A DNA stretch of 16,004 bases, taken from M50B103 sp041667565 (lineage in GTDB: Bacteria; Fidelibacterota; Fidelibacteria; Fidelibacterales; Fidelibacteraceae). Below are positions 7,097 to 13,971 of this stretch, piece after piece. The notes beneath the pieces were generated by a model that saw only the letters and a program-made list of their open reading frames with translations, had not been told where the DNA came from and ran no database searches. The stretch is from assembly GCA_964572745.1 (NCBI GenBank), contig CAZNFT010000041.1:1-16004 (forward strand), read 5' to 3'. How positions within the stretch are numbered: position 1 is the first letter of the stretch; each line of letters starts with the position of its first letter. Made by a program: the position numbers and the translations under genes.

Positions 7097-8215
7097 ATGT
7101 TTGACCCAAGAGAAAAAAAATTAGCTGAGCTACTCGTTAACTATTCATGCGATGTGCAAAAAGGTGAAAATGTACTCATTGAAGCCATAGATATTCCTGA
7201 AACTTTTGTAAAACAGCTAATCAGAGCGGTCCGTAAAGCTGAAGGAAATCCTTTTGTTACAATTAAATCCAATACTATTCAAAGAGAATTATATTTAAAT
7301 GGGACTGATGAACAAATTAAGTTCAGCGGTGAGTACGAAGCTTTTCGTATGAAAAAAATGCAGGCTTATATTGGTGTTCGTGGCTCTAAAAATATTACGG
7401 AATTATCTGATGTTCCCGCTGATGATATGAAACGCTACCAGACACTTTGGAGTCAACCTGTTCATTCAAAAATTCGTGTACCCGAAACCAAATGGGTTGT
7501 ATTGCGTTGGCCAACACCTTCTATGGCACAGCAGGCGGGCTTAAGTACTGAAGAATTCGAAGATTTCTATTTTGATGTTTGTACTTTGGATTATCCCAAG
7601 ATGGCTAAAGCACAAAAAACATTAATGGCATTGATGGAAAAAACTGACAAGGTCCATATAAAAGGTCCCGGAAAAACAGACCTGAAATTTTCTATCAAAG
7701 ATATTCCCGTTATTCAGTCCTGTGGATTGAGAAATATTCCCGATGGCGAAGTTTTTACAGCTCCCGTTCGGGATTCTGCCAATGGTGTAATAGAGTATAA
7801 TACTCCCACATTGTATCAGGGGACGGTATTTGATACTATTATATTGACTTTCAAGGATGGCAAGATCATCGATGTGGAAGGATCCGATAAAGCTCGTTTA
7901 GAAGAAATATTTGATACCGACGAAGGTTCACGCTATGTAGGCGAATTTGCCATAGGCATGAACCCTTATATCAATCGTCCTATGAAAGATATTCTTTTTG
8001 ATGAAAAGATCGCCGGTTCCATCCATTTTACTCCCGGTAATTCTTATGATGATGCATTTAATGGTAACCGTTCAGCCATTCACTGGGATCTTGTCTTGAG
8101 ACAAACACCCGAATGTGGTGGCGGAGAGATCTGGTTTGATGATGTCCTTATTCGTAAAGATGGTATGTTTGTTTTGGATGAGTTAAAAGGATTAAATCCC
8201 GAAAATTTGAAATAG
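7097..8215 (+). CDS. M29 family metalloaminopeptidase (AmpS/PepS type)
   Basis: Cytoplasmic dinuclear-metal aminopeptidase that trims N-terminal residues from peptides. At 372 residues it is somewhat shorter than the roughly 410 of Thermus AmpT or AmpS. All six expected metal or catalytic residues have counterparts: Glu218 in IPDGEVF, Glu283 in VGEFAIGMNP, His310 in GSIHF, Tyr317 in GNSYDD, and His329 and Asp331 in SAIHWDLV. The loop between Tyr317 and His329 is about 14 residues shorter than in AmpT, which may affect the active-site entrance. The N-terminal half (CDVQKGENVLIEA, then VRKAEGNPFV) is typical of the family. GGAGG lies 5 nt before the ATG, which directly follows the DUF523 stop. 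No signal peptide. Confidence in the family is high; substrate preference is unknown. Confidence 0.92.
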   Translation: MFDPREKKLAELLVNYSCDVQKGENVLIEAIDIPETFVKQLIRAVRKAEGNPFVTIKSNTIQRELYLNGTDEQIKFSGEYEAFRMKKMQAYIGVRGSKNITELSDVPADDMKRYQTLWSQPVHSKIRVPETKWVVLRWPTPSMAQQAGLSTEEFEDFYFDVCTLDYPKMAKAQKTLMALMEKTDKVHIKGPGKTDLKFSIKDIPVIQSCGLRNIPDGEVFTAPVRDSANGVIEYNTPTLYQGTVFDTIILTFKDGKIIDVEGSDKARLEEIFDTDEGSRYVGEFAIGMNPYINRPMKDILFDEKIAGSIHFTPGNSYDDAFNGNRSAIHWDLVLRQTPECGGGEIWFDDVLIRKDGMFVLDELKGLNPENLK

Positions 8216-8291
8216 AGAAAATTAACAGTCAAATGAGTGAGCACTTTAAGAATTAGGTTTTAATATTCATATTTGATTTTAGTATTAAATT

Positions 8292-8342
8292 CTAACTTTG
8301 GATATTCTAAGCTTCTAAGCCCTAAGCTCTCAACCCTAAGCT
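8292..8342. repeat. Heptad word array, CTAAGCY
   Basis: CTAAGC occurs at 8307, 8315, 8322 and 8336. The run 8315-8342 is in strict 7-bp register: CTAAGCC, CTAAGCT, CTCAACC, CTAAGCT. A related CTAACTT lies at 8292. The array ends about 20 bp before the DUF362 start codon, the same relative position as the AATCNNN array before DUF523. The rest of the 8216-8362 spacer is AT-rich and shows no clear terminator. Confidence 0.75.
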
Positions 8343-8362
8343 TGTTATAGATAAGGAACTTA

Positions 8363-9454
8363 ATGAATAACACCAAGCACATCGTTTCTGTCCGTAAAGT
8401 CGAGCGTTACAATCAGGATGATATTTATAAAGCTGTAGCAGAAATCTATGAAGCTGCCGGTGGAGAAGATCCAAAAGGCAAACGCGTACTGCTGAAACCA
8501 AATGTTTTGACGGATATTAAACCCGAAAGGGCCGTTACAACACATCCTGAAGTATTCAGAGCCTGTGCCCGCTATTTTTTAGATAAAGGTGCCATAGTTT
8601 TAGCTGGTGATTCGCCTGCTTTGCATACACACGGTTTTAAGCCTAAAGTTTGTGGACTCTGGGAAGTCTGCGAAGAATTGGGTATTGAATGGCTGGATTT
8701 TGCCGAAGAACCCATTCATCGCAATGGTTTTAAATTTGCGCGCATTCTTGATGAAGTCGATATGGTGGTGTCGCTTCCCAAACTTAAAACCCATGAATTT
8801 GCTTATTATACGGGTGCAGTCAAGAATTTATTTGGTATGATTCCCGGATTATCAAAAGCTTTAATGCATGCGAAATATCCGAATAGAAAATCATTTTCAG
8901 CTATGATCGTGGATGTAATGGATGCCATTAAACCAAGTTTTGCCATTATGGATGCCATTATTGGAATGGAAGGTCCCGGACCTCAGAACGGTCAACCAAA
9001 ACATATTGGTTTGATACTGGGTTCTGCTAATCTGCCGGCGCTTGATATTGTAGCATCCGGCATTGTTGGTTATGATCCCATGGATATTCCAATGTTATCA
9101 AATGCGGTCGAAAGAGCCTTGGTATCCGATCCAAAAGATATTCAGATAGAAGGTGGAAAACTTAAAGATTTTAGGGTCAAAAATTTCAAGAAGATCCCCA
9201 TCCAGCGTCATTATAATTTTGCGATTATGGGTGTACCCTACGAAAAGATCCGCAGACGTTTTGACCGTCGCCCTATTTTTGATCATGATACCTGCATTCT
9301 TTGTAAACGCTGTATTCAAATATGTAAATCAGAGGCATTGTCAGTCAAAGATGGTAAGATCGTGGCAGATGATAAAAAATGTATCCGTTGTTATTGCTGT
9401 CATGAAATTTGCCCTGTAAACGCTATAGATCTTAAAAAGAAGGTATTTAAATGA
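8363..9454 (+). CDS. DUF362 protein with C-terminal 2x[4Fe-4S] ferredoxin domain
   Basis: Iron-sulfur protein of 363 residues. The DUF362 domain covers about 1-290, with family elements KRVLLKPNVL (40-49), TTHPEVFRA (59-67), SLPKLKTHEFAYYTGAVKNLFG (starting at 137) and GMEGPGPQNGQP (201-212). The C-terminal ferredoxin has two complete motifs: C311-x2-C314-x2-C317-x3-C321 and C340-x2-C343-x2-C346-x3-C350, with an extra C345. The two clusters suggest low-potential electron transfer, but the reaction of DUF362 proteins is not established in general. There is no signal peptide, so it should be cytoplasmic. AAGGA precedes the ATG. Its stop overlaps the start of the next gene by 4 bp (ATGA), indicating translational coupling to the Ntn hydrolase, an odd partner because that protein appears exported. 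Confidence 0.9.
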   Translation: MNNTKHIVSVRKVERYNQDDIYKAVAEIYEAAGGEDPKGKRVLLKPNVLTDIKPERAVTTHPEVFRACARYFLDKGAIVLAGDSPALHTHGFKPKVCGLWEVCEELGIEWLDFAEEPIHRNGFKFARILDEVDMVVSLPKLKTHEFAYYTGAVKNLFGMIPGLSKALMHAKYPNRKSFSAMIVDVMDAIKPSFAIMDAIIGMEGPGPQNGQPKHIGLILGSANLPALDIVASGIVGYDPMDIPMLSNAVERALVSDPKDIQIEGGKLKDFRVKNFKKIPIQRHYNFAIMGVPYEKIRRRFDRRPIFDHDTCILCKRCIQICKSEALSVKDGKIVADDKKCIRCYCCHEICPVNAIDLKKKVFK

Positions 9455-10677
9455 AAAAAACAATAACTATTTTTCTTCTTCTGTTCTCAGGATTATTTGC
9501 TTGTACGTCCGCTATTATCAGTGGAAAAGCTACGCCCGATGGTCGTCCCTTATTATGGAAACATCGCGATACAGGTTCTCTCGAAAACAAGCTGGTGTTT
9601 ATCACTGAGAGTGGTTTTGATTTTTTGGGAGTCGCTAATGCCACGGATCTTAAGTCTGAGGAGATCTGGATGGGAATGAATGAAAAGGGATTTGCCATCA
9701 TGAATACAGCATCCTACAATATAAATGAAGGCCTTTCCCTGGATATTGAACGAGACCAGGAAGGAATATTTATGCGTCAGGCTCTCGAAAGCTGCGCAAA
9801 TTTACATGATTTTGAACTAATGCTTGATCGTACATCGGGAAAACGAGGTATCGATGCGAATTTTGGTGTTATTGATGCCCGGGGCAATGCTGCTTTCTAT
9901 GAAACCGGTTTTTACGAACATACAAAATTCGATGTTAATGATCCTGAAATCGCTCCCGAAGGATATTTGATACGCACAAATTTTTCTTTTACAGGCAAAG
10001 GTGATAAGGGAGTAGGGTATATCCGTTATGATGCCACAAGTGCGCTTTTTGCGAAGCAAAATGAATTTACGCCCGAGTTTATAATGAAAGAAGCCACACG
10101 CAATATGGACCACGGTTTATTAATAAATGATATAGGGAATACGAAATTACCCAAAGATCTGGGTGATGTAAAGATGTTGGATTTTCAGGATTATATTATC
10201 CGTTATTACAGCGCATCTGTCTTAGTTGTCCAGGGCACGCAGCCCGGTGAAGATCCTGGAAATGCTGTTTTATGGACCATCCTAGGTTTCCCTATGACCA
10301 CAATGGTAACACCTGTATTCTTTTCTAAAGAAATTGATCTGCCGCAGGTATTGACAACTCAAAGCACTGATGCACCTTTTCTTTCTGCTGCTTCGATAGC
10401 ATTAAAAGATGAATTTTTCCCGGTGAAATTTGACGATAAAAAGAATTATATCGATGTTTCGAAAATTAAAAATCGCAAAAAAACCGGCTATATGCAAAGG
10501 GTAATGAAAGCCGAAGATCTCATCATTGAAAAAGCAAGACATGTCATGGAATCAAGGTCAAAAGACAGCATAGAAAATTATTATAAATGGCTAGATCAAT
10601 ATATCTACGATTTTTATGCACCAATTATACCCACGGAAAAGCTAAAATACGATCTCCCCAGATGTGCTGTTGAGTAA
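9451..10677 (+). CDS. Exported Ntn-type (C45/penicillin acylase-like) hydrolase
   Basis: Protein of 408 residues. An N-terminal signal-like segment, MKKTITIFLLLFSGLFA, is followed directly by Cys18 in CTSAIISGKATPDGRPLLWKHRDTG. That is the start of the mature enzyme in Ntn hydrolases related to acyl-CoA:6-APA acyltransferase and choloylglycine hydrolase, where an N-terminal Cys is the nucleophile. Other consistent elements are HRD (38-40), WMGMNEKGFAIMNTAS (73-87), ANFGVIDARGNAAFYE (136-151), and RTNFSF (175-180) with a later ...RYDAT. It probably hydrolyses a linear amide or transfers an acyl group outside the cytoplasm; the substrate is unknown. Cleavage just before Cys18 could expose the nucleophile, but LFAC also resembles a lipobox. 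AGAAGG lies upstream within the DUF362 coding end. No terminator was found after the stop. Confidence 0.8.
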   Translation: MKKTITIFLLLFSGLFACTSAIISGKATPDGRPLLWKHRDTGSLENKLVFITESGFDFLGVANATDLKSEEIWMGMNEKGFAIMNTASYNINEGLSLDIERDQEGIFMRQALESCANLHDFELMLDRTSGKRGIDANFGVIDARGNAAFYETGFYEHTKFDVNDPEIAPEGYLIRTNFSFTGKGDKGVGYIRYDATSALFAKQNEFTPEFIMKEATRNMDHGLLINDIGNTKLPKDLGDVKMLDFQDYIIRYYSASVLVVQGTQPGEDPGNAVLWTILGFPMTTMVTPVFFSKEIDLPQVLTTQSTDAPFLSAASIALKDEFFPVKFDDKKNYIDVSKIKNRKKTGYMQRVMKAEDLIIEKARHVMESRSKDSIENYYKWLDQYIYDFYAPIIPTEKLKYDLPRCAVE

Positions 10678-10753
10678 GTAGAAGCCAGAATGATACAGAA
10701 GCCTGAAGTTAGCAACTGGGAATAAGGAGTAAAAGAGAATGCCGCTCTCGTAT

Positions 10754-10801
10754 TCTCGATCTCATCCTTAGCCTCAACCTTAATCTCAATCTCAATCATC
10801 A
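10754..10801. repeat. Hexad word array, YCTYAN
   Basis: Eight units in 6-bp register: TCTCGA, TCTCAT, CCTTAG, CCTCAA, CCTTAA, TCTCAA, TCTCAA, TCATCA. The strand is strongly pyrimidine-biased. The array opens the gene-free island after the Ntn hydrolase gene. The preceding 10678-10753 shows nothing recognisable. Confidence 0.7.
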
Positions 10802-10803
10802 AC

Positions 10804-10891
10804 ACAGATATGTGAATTATGAGGTCCTTGAATATCGAACAAGGAACATCAATATGTGATTTGTGAAAATTTTTGAATATCAAATATCGTT
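10804..10891. repeat. 44-bp direct repeat, units 1 and 2
   Basis: Two imperfect copies begin at 10804 and 10848, exactly 44 bp apart. Each has an (A)-x-x-x-ATATGTGA word followed after about 17-20 bp by TTGAATATC. Unit 1 continues with GAACAAGGAAC; unit 2 diverges after TTGAATATC. Related units lie at 11169, 11213 and about 11420. Confidence 0.75.
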
Positions 10892-10908
10892 AATTTTAAT
10901 CGATGAAG

Positions 10909-11140
10909 CCGCCAGTCTCGAAGAGACTCCTGCGGATTTGGCGGACAGAATGACAGTAAGCACGAATTCGTCATCCTGTCCCGAATATCCGGGATCAGGG
11001 TCTCTGTGAGATTGGGATAATTAATTACAATTAATGCGTGGATTCCCACAGAGATTTTGCTTCGCAATCCGCCATGCGGCGGACTGAACAATTATAAAAC
11101 AAACGCTGTTTGTTTTGTAATTTTTACCGAAGTATATCGG
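10909..11140. other. Cluster of six inverted repeats (hairpin mosaic)
   Basis: No gene is present. Inverted repeats in order: CCGCCA (10909-10914)/TGGCGG (10939-10944), enclosing AGTCTC-gaa-GAGACT (10914-10928); TCCCG (10979-10983)/CGGGA (10990-10994); TCTCTGTG (11001-11008)/CACAGAGA (11047-11054); TCCGCC-atgc-GGCGGA (11068-11083); a 14-bp stem 11091-11104/11108-11121 with one G-T wobble and a 3-nt loop; and CCGA/TCGG (11127-11140). CAGAATGACAG occurs as a direct repeat at 10946 and 11147, bracketing most of the cluster. Open frames crossing it are artefacts of these repeats. Confidence 0.7.
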
Positions 11141-11168
11141 CACATGCAGAATGACAGAAAACACCAAC

Positions 11169-11250
11169 ACCGATATGCGATTTGCGACGTTTTTGAATAT
11201 AGAACAAGGAAGACCGATATGCGATTTATAAAGATTTCAACTATCGAAAA
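11169..11250. repeat. 44-bp direct repeat, units 3 and 4
   Basis: The 15-bp word ACCGATATGCGATTT occurs perfectly at 11169-11183 and 11213-11227, a 44-bp period. Unit 3 continues with TTTTTGAATATAGAACAAGGAAG, like unit 1 at 10804; unit 4 diverges after about 25 bp. The pair sits between the hairpin cluster and the palindromic composite. Confidence 0.8.
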
Positions 11251-11251
11251 A

Positions 11252-11397
11252 ATATCAATTACCCCGCACTTTAGTGCGGGGTAAACAGCGAGCAATAAAT
11301 CGGGCTTTAGCCCAAAAAGAATCATTCTAATTTGGGGTTAAAACCCCTTTTTTTTGGGCGTTCTTATCCACGGGCTTAAGCCCGTGGTAATTGATAT
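11252..11397. repeat. 146-bp palindromic composite with 12-bp terminal inverted repeats
   Basis: Perfect 12-bp terminal inverted repeats, ATATCAATTACC (11252-11263) and GGTAATTGATAT (11386-11397), enclose four hairpins. H1: ACCCCGCAC-TTTA-GTGCGGGGT (11261-11282), 9-bp stem. H2: GGGCT-TT-AGCCC (11302-11313). H3: GGGGTT-AA-AACCCC (11334-11347), followed by eight T. H4: the perfect 20-bp palindrome 11368-11387 (CCACGGGCTT and its complement). GCCCAAAAA (11310-11318) can also pair with TTTTTGGGC (11351-11359), enclosing H3. The form suggests a REP-type or MITE-like non-autonomous element. H3 plus its T-run could also act as a plus-strand terminator. Confidence 0.85.
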
Positions 11398-11419
11398 AAA
11401 GATACAGTTCACGAGACTA

Positions 11420-11460
11420 AGGATATCTATGATTTATGAAGTCCTTGAATAATGAACAAA
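11420..11460. repeat. 44-bp repeat, degenerate unit 5
   Basis: GGATATCTATGATTT followed by ATGAAGTCCTTGAATAATGAAC resembles units 1-4 of the 44-bp repeat, especially unit 1 at the TCCTTGAATA segment. It lies 23 bp beyond the palindromic composite, so the composite is flanked on both sides by 44-bp units. The remaining 11461-11496 shows no feature. Confidence 0.55.
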
Positions 11461-11496
11461 CATTTATCAACAGATCTATAGCTCCTCGCTCATATT

Positions 11497-12384
11497 TCAA
11501 GCCGCATCTGCTTTCTTGTAAAGATATATAAAAGCCGAAACAATGATGAGAGAACCTAAAATACTAAAGATATCGGGTGCTTCCTGTAAGAATAATATAC
11601 TGATAATGGCAGTAAATAATACATGCATGTATTGATAAGGCGCAACATCAGAAGCGCGGGCATAATGGTAAGACTCTGTAATGAGCAATTGACCCATTCC
11701 TGCAAAAACGCCAATACCTAATAAATAAAGCCATTGAATGGTTGTGGGCATTACAAAATTTGCTATTGCAAAAGGGAGGACTACAATGAAAGAAATAAAT
11801 GAAAAGTAAAAGACGATCGTGGCGGATTTCTCTCCACGCGTATTTAATAATCTTATCATGGTATAGGCAAATCCTGAAAAGATCGCTGAGGCAAATCCTG
11901 TAATTGCTGGAGCCATTTCCATCTGGAAATGAGGTTTAATAATAAGTAAGGAAGCTAAAAAAGCAATGGACATAGCAAGGATCTTATGTTTCCCCAGCTT
12001 TTCTTTTAGAAATAAACCCGCAAACAAAATAACAAAAAATGGAGAGAGCTTATTGAGCATAGTCCCATCACTTATGTTGAGGTAAGTAATGCTATGAAAG
12101 TAAAGAAATACTCCCGCCAATCCGCTTAAAGCTCTTAAAATAAGAAAAATACGATTCTTTTTCTGTCCCCAAATAGAATCACGATTTTTAGCGATCAATA
12201 CCAAGGTTATGATAAGTGCAATTAAATTTCTGAATAATACTTTTTCGTAAAGTGGAATGTCACCGGCGAGTCTGACCATAAAGGACATGATGGCAAAGGA
12301 TAAGGAAGCAAGGGTCATATATAAAACGGATTTCTGATAGTCATTCAGCATAAAGAAACTTAAAATAAAATTATGAACTTTCAT
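11497..12384 (-). CDS. EamA/DMT family permease
   Basis: Inner-membrane transporter of the drug/metabolite superfamily, 295 residues, with a hydrophobicity pattern fitting ten membrane helices in two EamA repeats. Repeat 1 includes TLASLSFAIMSFMVRLAG and YEKVLFRNLIALIITLVL; repeat 2 begins near PAITGFASAIFSGFAYTMIRLL. The RNLIAL and AYTMIRLL segments are typical of the family. It ends in a short positively charged tail, YKKADAA. Substrate is unknown; relatives export amino acids or other metabolites. Neither candidate start has a clear Shine-Dalgarno: the ATG at 12384 gives 295 residues, and the in-frame ATG at 12351 (MLNDYQKS) would give 284 and a more usual N-terminus. It is divergent from the acyl-CoA synthetase-like gene across a 58-bp spacer. 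No terminator was seen downstream. Confidence 0.87.
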   Translation of the reverse strand: MKVHNFILSFFMLNDYQKSVLYMTLASLSFAIMSFMVRLAGDIPLYEKVLFRNLIALIITLVLIAKNRDSIWGQKKNRIFLILRALSGLAGVFLYFHSITYLNISDGTMLNKLSPFFVILFAGLFLKEKLGKHKILAMSIAFLASLLIIKPHFQMEMAPAITGFASAIFSGFAYTMIRLLNTRGEKSATIVFYFSFISFIVVLPFAIANFVMPTTIQWLYLLGIGVFAGMGQLLITESYHYARASDVAPYQYMHVLFTAIISILFLQEAPDIFSILGSLIIVSAFIYLYKKADAA

Positions 12385-12393
12385 ATCAAAATC

Positions 12394-12422
12394 TTGACTA
12401 AGCTTACTATTCTCTTTAGATT
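12394..12422 (+). promoter_or_regulatory. Candidate sigma70-type promoter for the AMP-binding gene
   Basis: TTGACT (12394-12399, 5/6 to the -35 consensus), a 17-bp spacer, then TAGATT (12417-12422, 4/6 to the -10). Transcription would begin near 12429. That leaves only about 14 nt before the TTG at 12443 but about 29 nt, including GGGAG at 12445-12449, before an ATT at 12458. Confidence 0.45.
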
Positions 12423-12442
12423 ATTCGGCTATATTAAAATTA

Positions 12443-13936
12443 TTGGGAGTCGTTAATATTATTTCGAACTATTTAACATTTTTCAAGCACGTTCAAAGAG
12501 CTCCAGATGAAGTATTTATATACAGTGAAGATAAAAAGCTGACATATAAAGAGGTATTTGAATCTTCTTTAAAACTTGCTAATCATTTCAATCAACAGGG
12601 TATTAAAAAAAATTCCCGTGTTGTTGTTATGTTACCCAATATACCGGAAATGCTTTATACCTGGTTGGCATTATCTCGACTAGAAGCGATGATAATCCCG
12701 GTGAATGTAAATTATAAGTCATTGGCTTTGCGATATATTATTGATGATAGTTCTGCAGTGGCAGTTGTTTATCATAAAGATTCCGAAGAAGATGTCTTAA
12801 ATGCCAGTAGCATTTTAACAAGTCTTAATACAATGATAGTTTTGGGTGAAAGCGATCACGAACCTGCTGTCCAATTTATGGATTATTTAGATAAACCTCT
12901 TTTTGGGGGTCCCTATCATCCCGAGGATGATGATACAAATGTTATGTTTTACAGTGGCGCTGCTACAGGACCTGCAAAATATGCCAAGTATTCTAACCAC
13001 ATGATAGCCAGAAATACGAATGATTATTTATCTGCAATAATGTTTAAACCCGAGGATATAATTTTTTCCCAGTTTCCTTTAACTCATTATATCGGCTATG
13101 TAGCTGTAATGAATGCTGTTGTTAATGCCGGAGCTTCTTTAGCCATAAGCAACAGTTATGAAAAAAATCATATCAAGAATATGCTTGAAGAGGTAAAACC
13201 AAATTATTTTGTTGTTGAACCCACATTTATTTCTGTATTGCTTGATGAAAAAGACTTTTTTCCTTTCCCTGATAGTGTCGATTATGTTATCACCGGTGGA
13301 GGTCGCTTAAAAGACAACTTGCATGAAAAGTTCATGGAGATCTACAAACTTCCTGTTTTTAAAATATATGGTATGATAGAAGCCGGTCCCATTTTAACTG
13401 TTAATACTAATACGGAAAAACCTGCTTCCATAGGTACAAGTCTTAGCAATATATCTCTTTGTCTAAAAAAAGATGGCAAAATACTTTCTGAAGAGAAAAC
13501 AGGTGAGATATGTATTGTATCAAATATTTTAACTAAGGATCTTCACAAATTATTATCAGATCAATTTAAAGATGGCTGGTATCATACCGGAGATCTTGGC
13601 AGGTTAGATCCTGATGGCTATTTGTACTTTGTAGATAGAAAAGCTTACCTTATCAATGTCAGAGGTTTTGAAGTTTATCCCGAAGAGATCGAATCTGTAT
13701 TAATGAAGCATCCGGCTGTACAGGAAGTTGTCGTGACCGGAGTAGCAAAAGATGAATATTCCGAGAGTATTTATGCCTACATTATACCTTCAGATTCTCA
13801 GCGACCCAGAGATAATGAATTGATCGATTTTCTTGCAAAAGAATTACCACGCTATCAAATACCTGAAAAGTTTATATATGTGAATCACTTCCCGAAATCT
13901 CCTACGGGCAAAGTGGTCAGGCAGGCTTTAAATTAA
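12443..13936 (+). CDS. AMP-binding acyl-CoA synthetase-like protein, atypical P-loop
   Basis: ANL-superfamily adenylating enzyme, by homology activating a carboxylic acid to an acyl-AMP and then a thioester. Numbering is from 12443 (497 residues). The N-terminal domain contains KKLTYKEV (31-38) and VVMLPNIPEM (61-70). The A3 phosphate loop reads YSGAATGPAK (170-179) instead of the usual (S/T)SG(S/T)TGxPKG. Other motifs look intact: A5 YGMIEAGP (309-316), A7 WYHTGDLGRLDPDG (379-392), A8 DRKAYLINVRGFEVYPEEIE (398-417), and A10 PKSPTGK with Lys490. The C-terminal lysine implies retained adenylation chemistry despite the odd P-loop. There is no ATG near the 5' end. TTG at 12443 lacks a Shine-Dalgarno, while GGGAG precedes an ATT at 12458, which I think is the likelier start (492 residues). 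The EF-G-like gene starts 35 bp downstream, possibly co-transcribed. Substrate unknown. Confidence 0.85.
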   Translation: MGVVNIISNYLTFFKHVQRAPDEVFIYSEDKKLTYKEVFESSLKLANHFNQQGIKKNSRVVVMLPNIPEMLYTWLALSRLEAMIIPVNVNYKSLALRYIIDDSSAVAVVYHKDSEEDVLNASSILTSLNTMIVLGESDHEPAVQFMDYLDKPLFGGPYHPEDDDTNVMFYSGAATGPAKYAKYSNHMIARNTNDYLSAIMFKPEDIIFSQFPLTHYIGYVAVMNAVVNAGASLAISNSYEKNHIKNMLEEVKPNYFVVEPTFISVLLDEKDFFPFPDSVDYVITGGGRLKDNLHEKFMEIYKLPVFKIYGMIEAGPILTVNTNTEKPASIGTSLSNISLCLKKDGKILSEEKTGEICIVSNILTKDLHKLLSDQFKDGWYHTGDLGRLDPDGYLYFVDRKAYLINVRGFEVYPEEIESVLMKHPAVQEVVVTGVAKDEYSESIYAYIIPSDSQRPRDNELIDFLAKELPRYQIPEKFIYVNHFPKSPTGKVVRQALN

Positions 13937-13971
13937 AAAAATAATATAAAACCCATTATGGAGGAAATATA

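Noticed and set aside
9817..10113. Minus-strand 98-codon frame inside the Ntn hydrolase gene
   Set aside because: It is antisense to a clearly coding gene with family motifs and has no independent support.
10849..11325. Small open frames on both strands across the hairpin island
   Set aside because: They read through inverted and direct repeats, lack ribosome-binding sites and show no recognisable domain.
11334..11355. Dedicated terminator for the Ntn hydrolase gene
   Set aside because: The hairpin plus T-run has the right form, but it lies about 650 bp downstream inside a palindromic composite, so a dedicated role is doubtful.
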